Shown piece by piece: positions 12,164 through 22,534 of a DNA stretch of 64,000 bases. Below the pieces are notes generated by a model that was not told the DNA's origin, did not search any database, and worked only from the letters and a program-made list of their open reading frames with translations. The position numbers were made by a program, and so were the translations under genes. The stretch lies in contig OX344762.1 of assembly GCA_947034895.1 (NCBI GenBank), positions 29,492,760 through 29,556,759 on the forward strand, read 5' to 3'. Each line of letters starts with the position of its first letter. The stretch's first letter is position 1. The stretch comes from Rhytidiadelphus loreus (Eukaryota; Streptophyta; Bryopsida; Hypnales; Hylocomiaceae).

Positions 12164-13486
12164 CACTACAAGGAAAACAGGTCCGAAATGACACAATTTT
12201 GACACAAAACTGCCTAAAATGACAATAAGCAGTACGATACTATAAATTTCCTTGTTTTTGTCAAAATAATGTCAATTATCTATCATTTCTTGTCAATTTA
12301 GACATGCTATAAGGGAAACAGGTCTCAAATAATAAGATTTGAACACTAAATTGTGTAAATTGACAATAAGCATGTGTACACAATGTACAAATGCCAACTA
12401 AAAATATTTAGGCAAATAAATTTTGTGAGATTGGAGGGTAGAGAGGTTGTTTTTATAGTGAAATGTATTGTCTATCAAGAATTCTCAAAAACTATGGGAT
12501 AATTTGAAGATGAGAGCTTGACTGCTCATTATCAAAACATAAGAATTTTGTTCAAAGTGAAACTTAAATTTATTTCCCAACTTTTCTTTGTTTAAAGTTT
12601 TTTGATAAAAAGTATTCTACTATGCCTAAATGAGGTGCAAATTCCACTTTGAACAAAATTCTTGCTTTTGATTTAAATGAAATCCTACTAATCCCAATTC
12701 ATATATCTCCCATATGAATTGTTTTACCTACTACTATCCTTCTTGTATAAAGCACTTGTCTTATCTTCTAAATTCATTTGTAGAGGCTTTAGAAGGTAGA
12801 TTTGAATGTGAAGCCGAATTTGGATTAGTAATATTTTTAAGTGGTAAAGCTTAATTAATTTGTTGTTTAGAAACAATTTGAACCAAAAAATCATCAATTT
12901 TCTTGACTATTTGATGGAAAAAAAGTCCAGCCCTGAGGTTCCCCAACCCCATTGGAAAATCTTCTACCGTCAGATTGAATTTGAAAAAAAACTGAAACAA
13001 AAACAAAAACAAAAAACCATCAGCCGTTGATCCATTCAAAGCGTTCGATCTTTGCTGTCCATACAAATCCATTGTCCCATATTGATTGTCAAGGCATTAT
13101 CCTTCTAAAATTACAAAAGCGGGTGGAGGAGTAAGTATGGTATGAGTACTTGGATATGAGTACTTGGGTATGAGTACTTGGCCATGAGTATTGCATGAGT
13201 CTGGTTTAGCTTTTGGGTTTGGTGTTGTGAATTAAAATAAATGCAAATTGCATTTAAAATTTGTTTCTTCACAATGTGGTTGAATATCAGGTTGGAAATG
13301 CCTTCTTGAACCTTGAAATATCCCAACACTACTTTAATTAAAAATTGACGATTGGGTTTCTAAATTGACTAAGAAATGACAGAAGTCTGTTAATTCGACG
13401 TCTTAATCAACACGTCCTAATTGACAAAGCATTTGACAAATTTCTGTAAAAATTTTGTCACTGTAGACAAAATTCCCCTTGTAGTG
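12164..13486. mobile_element. Non-autonomous CACTA (EnSpm-type) element
   Basis: The left end reads CACTACAAGGAAAACAGG and the right end reads CCCCTTGTAGTG, so the termini are inverted CACTACAAGG-type repeats. Both sides carry the 3-bp target duplication ATC (12161-12163 and 13487-13489), as expected for CACTA elements. The 1,323-bp interior has no transposase-like frame. It contains a repeated subterminal GACAATAAGCA-type motif near the left end and several AATTGAC/GACAAAT motifs near the right end, typical of subterminal binding sites. It is probably mobilised in trans by a full-length relative elsewhere. Confidence 0.85.
13141..13197. repeat. 14-bp tandem repeat inside the CACTA element
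   Basis: TATGAGTACTTGGR recurs three times, followed by a degenerate fourth copy. Confidence 0.75.
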
Positions 13487-14081
13487 ATCACAATCAAAGA
13501 CTTTTAAGACTTTTTAATGAATTGTTTAGTTGAAAAAATAAGTTTTGTCCCAAGCACCTAGAATCCTCAAAAACAAGCATTTGAAAGATCAAATAATTTT
13601 ATTTTAATATCATTTTTGGATGAGACTTACATTTAGTGATCCAATACATAAAATAATTAATTTTATTAATAAAAATTTAATAAATTGTGTACTATGATGC
13701 CTAAAAATCCCAAAATTTAGCAATTTTTCTCACCTCTAAGAATAGATCCAAAAAAATTCAATATTATTAAAAAAAACTCATTAGAAATATACATCTTGAT
13801 CCTATTGAGGTGCAAGATTTTTTTAATTTTAATTTTAGAGTCTTCTTACTTCATCAAAATGAACAAAATAGACAAATTTTGGAGGTTTAAAACAAAAATA
13901 ACCTAATTAAAGTGTCCAGAAAGTAATACCCAAAGCAAATTATTACCCTTGTAGCATTACTATATCTATGAGACTACAAACCAACTTATACCTTGTCAAT
14001 CTGCAACTGAAATATACTCTAAAACATAAACTTAAGCATACATGACTTCACATATCACATTGCTACCATGCTCAAACCATT

Positions 14082-14438
14082 ATGAAACTCCCATATGCTG
14101 GCAACACTTATTGGATCTCTATAGATTGCTCACTCCTTGCATTAATTTGGAGAAACATGAGCACAAATCCCGAGTCAATGAACATCAACATCTTTGACCA
14201 CTTCTTAAACCATAAAACCGAAACTCATTCCTATAATTTCACATGTTGCGTTCAAATCCACAATGTAATTATATTGAAGGATGGAAACCAGGTTACTCAA
14301 CAAAGAGATTATATTTATCTGGAACATCTTGCTTGCCCAATACGATGGCAATTTTGTGTCAAATGTGAGACACTAGCCATGACTTGGCAACTTCAAAGAA
14401 TGGCAACTCCATATTGCCAAATTGGATTGTCAACTTGA
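14082..14438 (+). other. Open frame of 118 codons, unrecognised
   Basis: The frame starts at an ATG and reads through average-complexity sequence, but I see no domain. It lies just outside the decayed minus-strand gene and may be a chance frame in degraded element DNA. Confidence 0.15.
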
Positions 14439-15235
14439 CCATTTGTGGAATTGTAACTTGGTCTATGGCAATCCAATTATCTCTTCTAGGACCAGCCTTG
14501 AACCTTGTGTACTAGAAATTGGCGTACAAAATGTGTTGCCGAAGATGGTATTGGAAGATGATGGTATCTATATTGACAGCACTCATCATAATGTCTTGAC
14601 CAATGACAAACTTTTCCATCCAACCAGGGTCCATGAAATCGCTTAGTAGTTCAAGGCTAGGACATTGAAATATGTACATGGTTGTTGTCCAATGCACGTT
14701 GTCTAATGTTATCGAGAAGAGGTCGGCCATGACATGAATGGACAAAAACCAATGTATATGAGTGGACGTGCTTCTAGTGGACAATTTCATTGCAGCCACA
14801 AAGTCAATAGCCAATCTGTAACGGAATGCCTCAAAGGTTTGCATGTCAGGTATTGGCCAACCAGGTTCATCTAAAGCTGGCAACGGAATTGTCTTACTAG
14901 TAGAAAAATAGTGAATACTATAACAAAAAATCAACAAAAAAGTGTTGATGTCGTTTGTATCTTCAATTGCATTGTCTTGGACAATACTTAACAAAAAATC
15001 GTTGTTCATTTTATTATGGTGGTCAAGTCAAAAAAAATAATAATAATTCATTTATAAATTTGTTCAATAAATGGCCGTCACATGGCAAATCAAAAATCAA
15101 TCCTGTAGAAAATGCCATATAGGCAAAAACTGTTATGTAAATAGGAGACTTAAATTATTTTTTAAACTTTAATTAGAAAGAAGAAGACAAGCCTATTTTA
15201 ACTTGGTGATAGAAGAAAGGAGAAGGCAAGCTGTC

Positions 15236-15351
15236 TATACAAATGGGATGGTAGAAGGTAGAACAAACCATATGGAATATGTGAATTAAGACTATGAGTG
15301 ATTCACATATCCTATATGGTTTGTTCTACCTTTTACCACCTCATTTGTATA
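15236..15351. repeat. 51-bp-arm hairpin inside the CACTA element
   Basis: Arms at 15236-15286 and 15301-15351 are inverted copies matching at 46 of 51 positions by my count, separated by a 14-bp loop. A transcript across this would fold into a long stem resembling a small-RNA precursor. It may equally be a relic of a nested foldback element. Confidence 0.75.
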
Positions 15352-15466
15352 AACAACTTGTGTTAACTTTTTGTATCATCATAAAAGTGTTAATTTATTT
15401 ATTTATTTGGACATTGTACTATTTGAATCAACAAAAATTCAATGACCATTTTGTTAACTTGGACCA

Positions 15467-15575
15467 AATCAACAAAAAATTGTTAAAATGGTCAAAATAG
15501 TATGCTAATCAACAAAAAATTGTTAAAACGGTCAAAACAATATGCTAATCAACAAAAAATTGTTAATTTTTTGTT
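15467..15575. repeat. Tandem CAACAAAAAATTGTTAA units near the CACTA right end
   Basis: About 2.5 copies of a roughly 45-bp unit end at a palindromic AACAAAAAATTGTTAATTTT tract. They are probably subterminal repeats of the element. Confidence 0.65.
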
Positions 15576-16689
15576 GACTTGGACACCATTTTCTAGTAGT
15601 GTCTCCAAATGGCTATATAGTTCTACTTGTGCTGGCGGCACATACACTGCCCGCAAGTAAGAGGTGCCAGTGTCCATCAAGTTGCAATGGCTTCTCTTGT
15701 TTCTAGTAGACTCTCCTACTTCGTGATAAAGCACAAGTATGATGTCCAGTGTGGAAGAGGGATGCACCCAATCTTCTTAAAACAATGCGTACAAGTAGTC
15801 GACACAACGTAGCTCATTATAGACAATGGTAGGCTCGATGGCAGGATCCAATAGGATTTGTCGACAAAGGTAAGCATGCCTCATTAATACCGCATCCAAC
15901 TTAGGTGCCCATAGTGCAGTTCCAACACCCCATCTAAACTCCTTGATCTAGGCCTTCCATGCTCTCACATCGGATTCTTTACCATGTGCCCAAGCATCCC
16001 TGGCTTCCCTAATGGCCTCTGGAAGCAGCTTGTAGTGTCACCTACAAATCAATCTCCAACCACTGACATTGTTATCCATGCTCCATTGACATCTTGGTCG
16101 TTGTAAGCCACAATGTTGCATACTTTTGGCTTTGGCAATATTGCGCAATATTTTGTCAACTCTTCTACCAATGCAGGTACTATTTGACAATGCAGATATC
16201 TAAACATTCAATTGTAGCAATAGTTCACAACAAAGACATGCGGGAATTCAACTTTGTCCTTCTTCATCCAATAACCACTTCATTAGCATGCGGCCGCAAC
16301 TACACTCTTTCCCGACAAATGGCCGATTTTTTAGTAATTGAAACATTCATTCCTACAATATCATTGCAAAAACTAATTGAAAATTGCACCACTCTCTGAA
16401 CTAGTAAGTGTTTCAGTGGTTTGAACGTGAGTACAAACTACACACGAAGAAAAGAGATGATTGGTTAAACTCCCTAATTTCACAGCTTGCGGTCCACATC
16501 ACCACAAATAGTGCTAGCACATCTGCACTAGAATTTTCAATAGTGCAATGTCCTTGCATTCAATGAGTTGCAAATTCAAAGGGCCCTTCCTTGATCTCAA
16601 ATTGGCTCTAATGGTGGTTGTGCAATCCTACATAGCAAGACTACAACATTATATTTTTAGAATGGAAGGAGATTGTATTGCAACAATTA

Positions 16690-17300
16690 GGATTTTACCT
16701 ACAAATTATAGAAGAAGAGACTAAGACATAAGAACCCTGAAATAAGGCCTCATCTTTCAAAAACCTAACTATTTAGCCATCAAGATCAAGGCATAATACA
16801 AAGTAATACTTAATATTCTCCATAAAATCCAACCAAGGTGTCAAAGTAGGTTCAATATTTTCTAATACATTCCTATATATCAAAGTGCTAATCCAAAAAT
16901 CCATGTAAAATTGAGCATAGACAGGTTGTCCAAATGCTAACATAAATTTACTCCAAAAATACTCCAAAAAATGGGAGATTTGACCTAAAGGCTAGCCTCA
17001 CCTGTACCCGTCCCAATACACACATCAAGTCAATGTTATATTAGTGAGGTTGTAAGAAGTGTCTTAAGCTATACCAATTGCTATCTATGTTACGGTTCAA
17101 CAAAAACCAAAAAAGAGCATAAGTTATCACAAATTGGTAAATAAAGTATGATCCTAAGCATAGTGTATATGTGCAATGACCTTTGTCATTCCCATGAAGT
17201 GCAAGTCTTAGAAGTTCAAAAGTCTCACTTAAGTAAAATTCAACACACCACAAATCAACCATCACAATGAGAGAGGAAAACTTAGAGACAAGGAAGCCAC
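16690..17300. repeat. Direct duplication, copy 1 (copy 2 about 17865-18490)
   Basis: Shared ordered blocks include CTCAC-TGT-CCCGTCCCAAT, GTCAGTGAGG-type sequence, GTGTCTTAAGC, CCAATTGCTATCTATGT, AAAAAAGAGC and CAATGACCTTTGTCATT-like sequence. The copies are diverged at many positions and lie about 1.2 kb apart in the same orientation. Confidence 0.65.
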
Positions 17301-17756
17301 TATATATATGTTAACTATTTTGAAATTTGGGAGCAAAAAGCCATAGATATGGCCATAATGGGGTAGTTGGACCTACTCATAATGACCAAAGTGGTAGATG
17401 TTGGCCAAATAATTACTCACCCTCAGTGGGTAGTAGGGTCGAATTTCCTGCAAAAAAGATATTATGATTAAAAACCATGTACTGTTGAAAAGGGCTACAA
17501 TATATAAATGTATATGGATTTTTAAGACTAGTGGTGTATCTAAAAAAATAGACTAATGTGTCTAAAATCAAATTCATATGGATGTGAGTCAATCCTAAAG
17601 AAACTTTTTTGCTAAAAAGAAGAAATAATAGGTTAAAATCTGCAGTGTGAAGTTGTAAACAATGGAAAATAAATCAAGAATTGGCCATAGCCACAAGAAA
17701 GAATTTGTGTGATTTTATCACAACAAAAAGCCATAAAAATAGAGGGCCACTTTCAC

Positions 17757-17793
<37 letters not shown>

Positions 17794-17809
17794 TAAATAA
17801 TAATAATAA
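17757..17809. repeat. (AAT)n microsatellite
   Basis: A nearly pure ATA/AAT triplet run with one ACATAA interruption. Confidence 0.95.
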
Positions 17810-17864
17810 GCGATAGGATGAGTCGAAAATTAATTACATACAAGTAAATTGTACTATGGCTAAA

Positions 17865-18490
17865 GGAGAAGACTAAAACAAGACATCCCTGAACAAGGCT
17901 CTATCTTTTCAAAATCTCACTTTGTGGCCAAATAAGAATCCAAATATATTTTTAATAAAACATAAAGTAGTACGTTGCAGTCTCAGACAATCCTACAAGT
18001 GCCCAAATATTATACTATATCGTCATCTCTCTCAAGTGCAATTCAAGCGTAATGAAATAATCCTTGTTAAAAAAGCACTAATAAGATATTTTATGTGCTA
18101 AAAGACTTTTGCTCCATATTCTCCAAAAGTAGAATTTTTAGACCTAAGGGTTGTGCCTCACATGTGCCCGTCCCAATTATAATACAAATTGCCAATGTAA
18201 AGTCAGTGAGGATGCACAAGGTGTCTTAAGCACTAGCCAATTGCTATCTATGTGATAGATTTGCAAAAAACAAAAAAGAGCCAAATGTTTCAAATCAATA
18301 AGCAAATAAGGTGAACAATATTCCAAACACAATCCAATCCAAAGACCTTTGTCATTTTTGTGAGATGTAAGTACTACAAGATAAAGAGTCACCCATCTAG
18401 TCACCCATACAAGCTTTCTATGTTGTTAAATTTCAATTGTCACACTGAAAGAGGAAGAAGCTATGGCAAGGAAGCTACTATGTGCTCACT
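17865..18490. repeat. Direct duplication, copy 2 (copy 1 about 16690-17300)
   Basis: This is the second copy of the 0.6-kb segment. Its right boundary lies within about 50 bp of the terminal-inverted-repeat element that starts at 18538. Confidence 0.65.
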
Positions 18491-18537
18491 AGTTTGAACT
18501 TGGGAGAGAGGGAGAACACATGGGAGTGGCCATAAAT

Positions 18538-20215
18538 ACTACAAAAAAAGGGGTGTTTAAGTGAGTTTTTAAGTATAGTCTTAGAGATAAAATTATAAGT
18601 AATGACTTTTGGGCAAATGCACTACGGTGGACCAAAAATGGCAAGATTAAGTTCATAAAAGTCCATTTCATTTTTTTGCATATGAACTCTAATTTATTTT
18701 TTTCTGTAATTTCTTTATAATGTGTTAAATCAAAGGATGGAAAATTTTAATTTTAATTTCCTTTGATTATTATTTTTTTAAACTTCAAAGATGACATCAA
18801 ATATTGATTTATTTCAATAAATTGTAGAAATTACTATAATGAAAATTAACTCTCTAAAAAAATTACCACCCTTGGAAATACTTATTACAATTATTTTGTT
18901 CGAATAGATCTTTGTAAAATTGATTTTAAATATGTCTAATGTATCCCCAAAAATCAATACTATTTCTGGCAAGAAATGACACATAAAATAGTCTATATCT
19001 ACAAATTTAAGGATACATTTCTACATATTTTAGATCAAAACATCTGATTACATAGATACCTATTTAAATATGAGTCCTTTTGCAAAATATTTGGATTCAT
19101 ATATAATAGATCAATGAGTCCTTATCTTTAATATTGTGGACTCTGACAATATGTAAAGAGTACATTTCAAAGTCCTTTATAAATAGAATATAAACAATTT
19201 TGCAAAGATTTATTTTATATTTTATGTATCATCAAGTACAGAATATAATTATGAGTCCTTTTCCATGTTCTACAACTTGTACATATTTAAAATTACAGGA
19301 ATTTCAAAAAAATCCCATTGAAATAAGGACTTTGACAGTCCATATTGGTTCAGCGTAGTGTGCATCTGCCCTTTTAAGCAAATTTTCAATAAAATTATAT
19401 TAGAAACACATGTGTTTCTAGTAAATTTTCATCGAAAATCTCCTTAACCCTTAAAGGACGAAGGGGTGACCTTGGAAATCATCCCTTTCCATTACCGTGT
19501 AAATCATGGGCTTTAGAAATAGCAAAAGCACTCATTGGAAGTCAAAGTACTATAGAAGACCTTCCCTTTTTAGAGTAGAATTTTGAAAATGAATAGTTGC
19601 ACTTCTATCCTACTACAAGGATTATTGTCATCCATTGGATGCCAAACGTCCTCCTTGATGTTTAATCCCTTAAGGCCTTGATCCTTTTTCTAATTTTGGT
19701 ACATTTTTGCTTATATCTTTCTATAGAAATATTATTTACTGTAATTTCATGAAATTGATCATTAAAGAAGGTTGTCTTTTCAAAATTCAAGTGTTACATT
19801 GGATGAATGAAAAGTTCAGTGGACAAAACAACGCCTCGAAGCCCTCTGTTCATTGTCCAGAATATGGACGTCGGAGCGCTTAACCCCTCAAAGCCCAAGG
19901 GGCCATTTTTTGACCTCTCACTTGTTCAACAGGTAAAGTTATAACTTCATATTCATACATTCTAAAAAGTCTATCTAAATGAATTTCATACTAGGATGTT
20001 GATATTGAATGGGGAAACTCAAAAGTACAATTGACATCATGTAATAAGCTTGATGTAAAATGAGTATTGTCAATGAAAGTTCAAAATTGTGAAAAAGTAT
20101 GGAAATTGCTAGGGCTTTCAGGGGTTAAGGGTTAAGGATTAAAGGTCATTACTAATAATTTTATGTTTAGGACTATACTTAAAAACTCACTTAAAACACT
20201 CCTTTCTCTTGTAAT
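18538..20215. mobile_element. 1.7-kb element with about 70-bp terminal inverted repeats
   Basis: The left arm (18538-18610) and the reverse complement of the right arm (20145-20215) share TTAAGTGAGTTTTTAAGTAT followed by AGTC, ATAAAATTAT and AGTAATGAC. The outermost bases are ACTACAA-AAAAGG on the left and ATTACAAGAGAAAGG on the right, reminiscent of CACTA termini that have lost the first base. I could not find a clean target duplication. There is no transposase frame. The interior is AT-rich with scattered GAGTCCTTTT motifs, and a TTAA-flanked element occupies its right part. Confidence 0.7.
19444..20135. mobile_element. TTAA-flanked MITE-like insert(s), nested
   Basis: TTAACCCTTAAAGGACG starts at 19444. 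Right-end signals GGGGTTAA (20121-20128) and GGGTTAA (20129-20135) face it. A closer internal pair starts at 19880, TTAACCCCTCAAAGCCC. The inverted right end reads TTAACCCCTGAAAGCCC, one mismatch in 17. So either a 249-bp element (19880-20128) lies inside an older 690-bp one, or the signals have decayed. The CCC-YTAAARG termini with TTAA flanks match other elements in this window (40680-41649 and 48659-49581). Confidence 0.55.
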
Positions 20216-20783
20216 GTTTGGATGAATGTACATTCTTTTGGATGAATAGATGAAACTTCATCTATAGATTGCAAGTTCCATCCACTTCCATGGATGTAAA
20301 ATAGCTTCATTCTTCCAGTGATTATCGCTTTCTGCTCTGCCTAAAATAAATTCTGAATAAAAAACCCTGTCTGGTCCTCCTACTCCTACAGGCTCCTGAA
20401 GAACCCGGGGCCTGGCTTCGGAAATGAAGGAAGATCCTCGTGCTAGACCGACTGATGAGTGCCGTGGCAGTCGGCCTATCAAAATGCAATCCCCCACGCA
20501 CAAAAGAATCGCTGGGAGCCAGAGAAACAGCGAGTCTCGCTTGGCGAACTCTCCAGAATGTGGGAGATGCCGAAATCCGTCACAAACGATCGAAGGTGGC
20601 AGAGGCCTCCACTTGACACGGACCTATCAAATTAGACTCCGGGGGAGTCTACTGTAATAATATTAGCAGGACAATGCGGAAGTCCTCTCAGATGTACAGT
20701 ACCTAGAAAGCCCACTCCACTCAGTCGCTCAGATTCGCCATACTATTGCAATTGGATTTCAACATACTATCAGCGAGTACTAC

Positions 20784-20806
20784 TGTGTGTGTGTATATAT
20801 ATATAT
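20784..20806. repeat. (TG)n(TA)n microsatellite
   Basis: A short TGTGTG run passes into TATATA. Confidence 0.9.
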
Positions 20807-21071
20807 CAGCGTCGTGAAATATGAAGCAGACTGATTTTCGGCAACAAGGGTGCTGCATTCTGGGTTTCTCCACCTGGGCATTACTGTCATGTTGGACATC
20901 ACACGTATACGGTGCACACTGGACTGGAGTACCTTCTTGAGTGGGCCACCATTTACCACGTCCCCAAAGTTCCCGTTATTGACGAAATCTACAAACTCTA
21001 CTACCTGTAGAATCACATGTGAGTGGTAGCAAAATCTTGCGAATCTGAGGAGTCTGCACATGCCATCAGCA

Positions 21072-21101
21072 GGGAGGGGAGGGGAGGGGCGGGGTGGGGG
21101 G
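21072..21101 (+). other. G-quadruplex-capable G-run cluster
   Basis: Six consecutive runs of three or more G, separated by single A, C or T bases, lie on the plus strand about 1.4 kb upstream of the transporter start. This satisfies the usual G4 pattern with one-base loops. A regulatory role is only inferred from the position. Confidence 0.6.
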
Positions 21102-22534
21102 CTGTTCACCGGCCTGTGAAATTCCGATTCGGTAGTCATAGCTTACCCAAGATTTTGGGTGTCTAATGAAAGGGGGCGGATTTGTCAAGAAATTCTGGCA
21201 GTTTTGTCAAACCAGGGCCCCGCACATCTCGTCGAATGGATGCAGTCTGGGTCTCTCTAGGTGGTAATACAGTGCTGCGTCTGGCATCAATAGCTAGCCC
21301 TGGTAGTGAAGGCGCTGTAGCTTCCGATGCCTAACGAGGGCGTGTACATTTTTGTGTATTCTTTTATGTTCATGAAATTCGGCACCAGTGATTTTTTTAT
21401 CATTTTGGTCTTTGGAGAAGAAGACAGTTATTTCTTCAATATTCTTGTGATACTTGGTGGTATCTAGGTAAAGTTTGGCTACTGTTTTTAAAAAAAAAAC
21501 AGTAATCTGACTAGCTTGACCGAAAAAAATTGAAAATTTTCTTCACAAAATACAGACAATGTCTTCTGGTTGTAGCCAACTGGCGGAAAATTCTACATAA
21601 AAAAAACAGCACGTTCGGCACCATGTTGTTGCAGATTAGACAGGGCTCATCGTCTGAGCTATGTCTCGTGCGCAGCTCCGTTGTTGCGTCTCCCGGGGCG
21701 TCTGTCGCCGTCGTCTCTCACGGTAATGAGACCGTGCCGATGGTGATCACTTCTGTTGTCCAGACGATGTCGTGTTTTGTGGTTGCCTGAATCAGGAGGT
21801 TGCAACTGCTCTTACAAGGATTTTATTCTTGTGGCAGAAACGTACCTCTCTCCGTACCGATAGTGTTCCGCTTGTGCTTTGCTTGCTCACGACCCTCAAC
21901 TGGCTCTTCTTTCCTGATTGCGATGTTAGCTGAAGAAGATGTATCCCAAGGTGAAAGGAAGCTCAGATCTCTGGAAAGTTTCTGTGTTAGGGCCATCAGC
22001 GTTCAGATCTCAGCCGGAATGAGTTGTCTCTAAAAAAACATAAATCCCTACTCAAATGGCCACTGAATTTGGTTGTGCGGTTTAATGTAGCCTGCGAGTT
22101 GCTTTTTCGTGCTTCCTTAGATTCCCGTGGCTTTTGCGAAATTGTCAACTGGATCTCATTCAGAATTTCAGACCCTAAATTTACGTCGTCGATTTTCGGA
22201 GTCGCAAGTTTGACTTCTTCTCTGTTCCTGGACGGATCATTTGAAAAGGATTCTCTGCTCTGCAATGAATACGCACCACGCCGCGGGAGGGTTGCAGTTC
22301 GTACGATCCCCGGACTCTCGTATCCTTTCCGTAGTCGGAATTCCGCTTCGGTCGGATCTAACGTCATGACCGTCCTCTACTTCTGTGCTCGCTCTTGCTC
22401 GTAGGCTCTAATCTCACATTTTAATGTGTGGAGGTTGCCAATTCATGCTTCCAGGTTGAAGCACGCATCTGCTCGCCACTAGGGATCCATCGTTCGTTAC
22501 CGGCGCGGGACTGAACCAGTCAAGAGTCGTCGAG

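Larger units (their letters stand above)
14895..15601. mobile_element. Short non-autonomous CACTA element inserted in the pseudogene
   Basis: The right end in reverse reads CACTACTAGAAAA. The left end reads TACTAGTAGAAAAATAG, which is the same terminus with a first-base C-to-T change and one further substitution. The 3-bp duplication TCT flanks both sides (14892-14894 and 15602-15604). The length is 707 bp. The interior has a long hairpin and repeated CAACAAAAAATTGTTAA units but no coding sequence. The independent support is that its excision restores an open frame in the flanking pseudogene. Confidence 0.8.
14512..16440 (-). pseudogene. Decayed gene of unknown family, split by a CACTA element
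   Basis: On the minus strand, frames from about 16.4 kb down to 14512 give protein-like sequence with normal composition. One piece runs LPEAIREARDAWAHGK and continues through HAYLCRQILLDPAIEPT to a segment ending YSHLET at about 15602. It resumes at about 14894 as IPLPALDEPGWPIPD and runs to a stop at 14512. Removing the element plus one copy of the TCT duplication joins the two halves in frame exactly at YSHLET/IPLPALDE. The upstream part has several stop codons (at least two look like tryptophan codons changed to TAG) and at least one frameshift near 16.03 kb, so the gene is dead. I do not recognise the family. It could be a transposon accessory or gag-like protein, or a lineage-specific plant gene. 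The true start is not resolved. Confidence 0.55.
20216..22534. promoter_or_regulatory. Upstream region of the ammonium transporter gene
   Basis: GC content rises here compared with the flanks, and I see no strong protein-coding signal. Overlapping frames at 21996-22404 on both strands have unconvincing translations. The transporter's 5' leader presumably lies within the last few hundred bases before 22535. A TG/TA microsatellite and a dense G-run cluster lie in this stretch. I cannot place a transcription start with confidence. Confidence 0.35.

Noticed and set aside
14082..14646. Plus-strand frames as an intact gene
   Set aside because: They overlap the end of a better-supported minus-strand decayed gene, and their composition is not convincing.
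20258..20657. Overlapping open frames on both strands at 20.3-20.6 kb as a small gene
   Set aside because: Neither translation resembles a protein family, and no splice or promoter context supports them.
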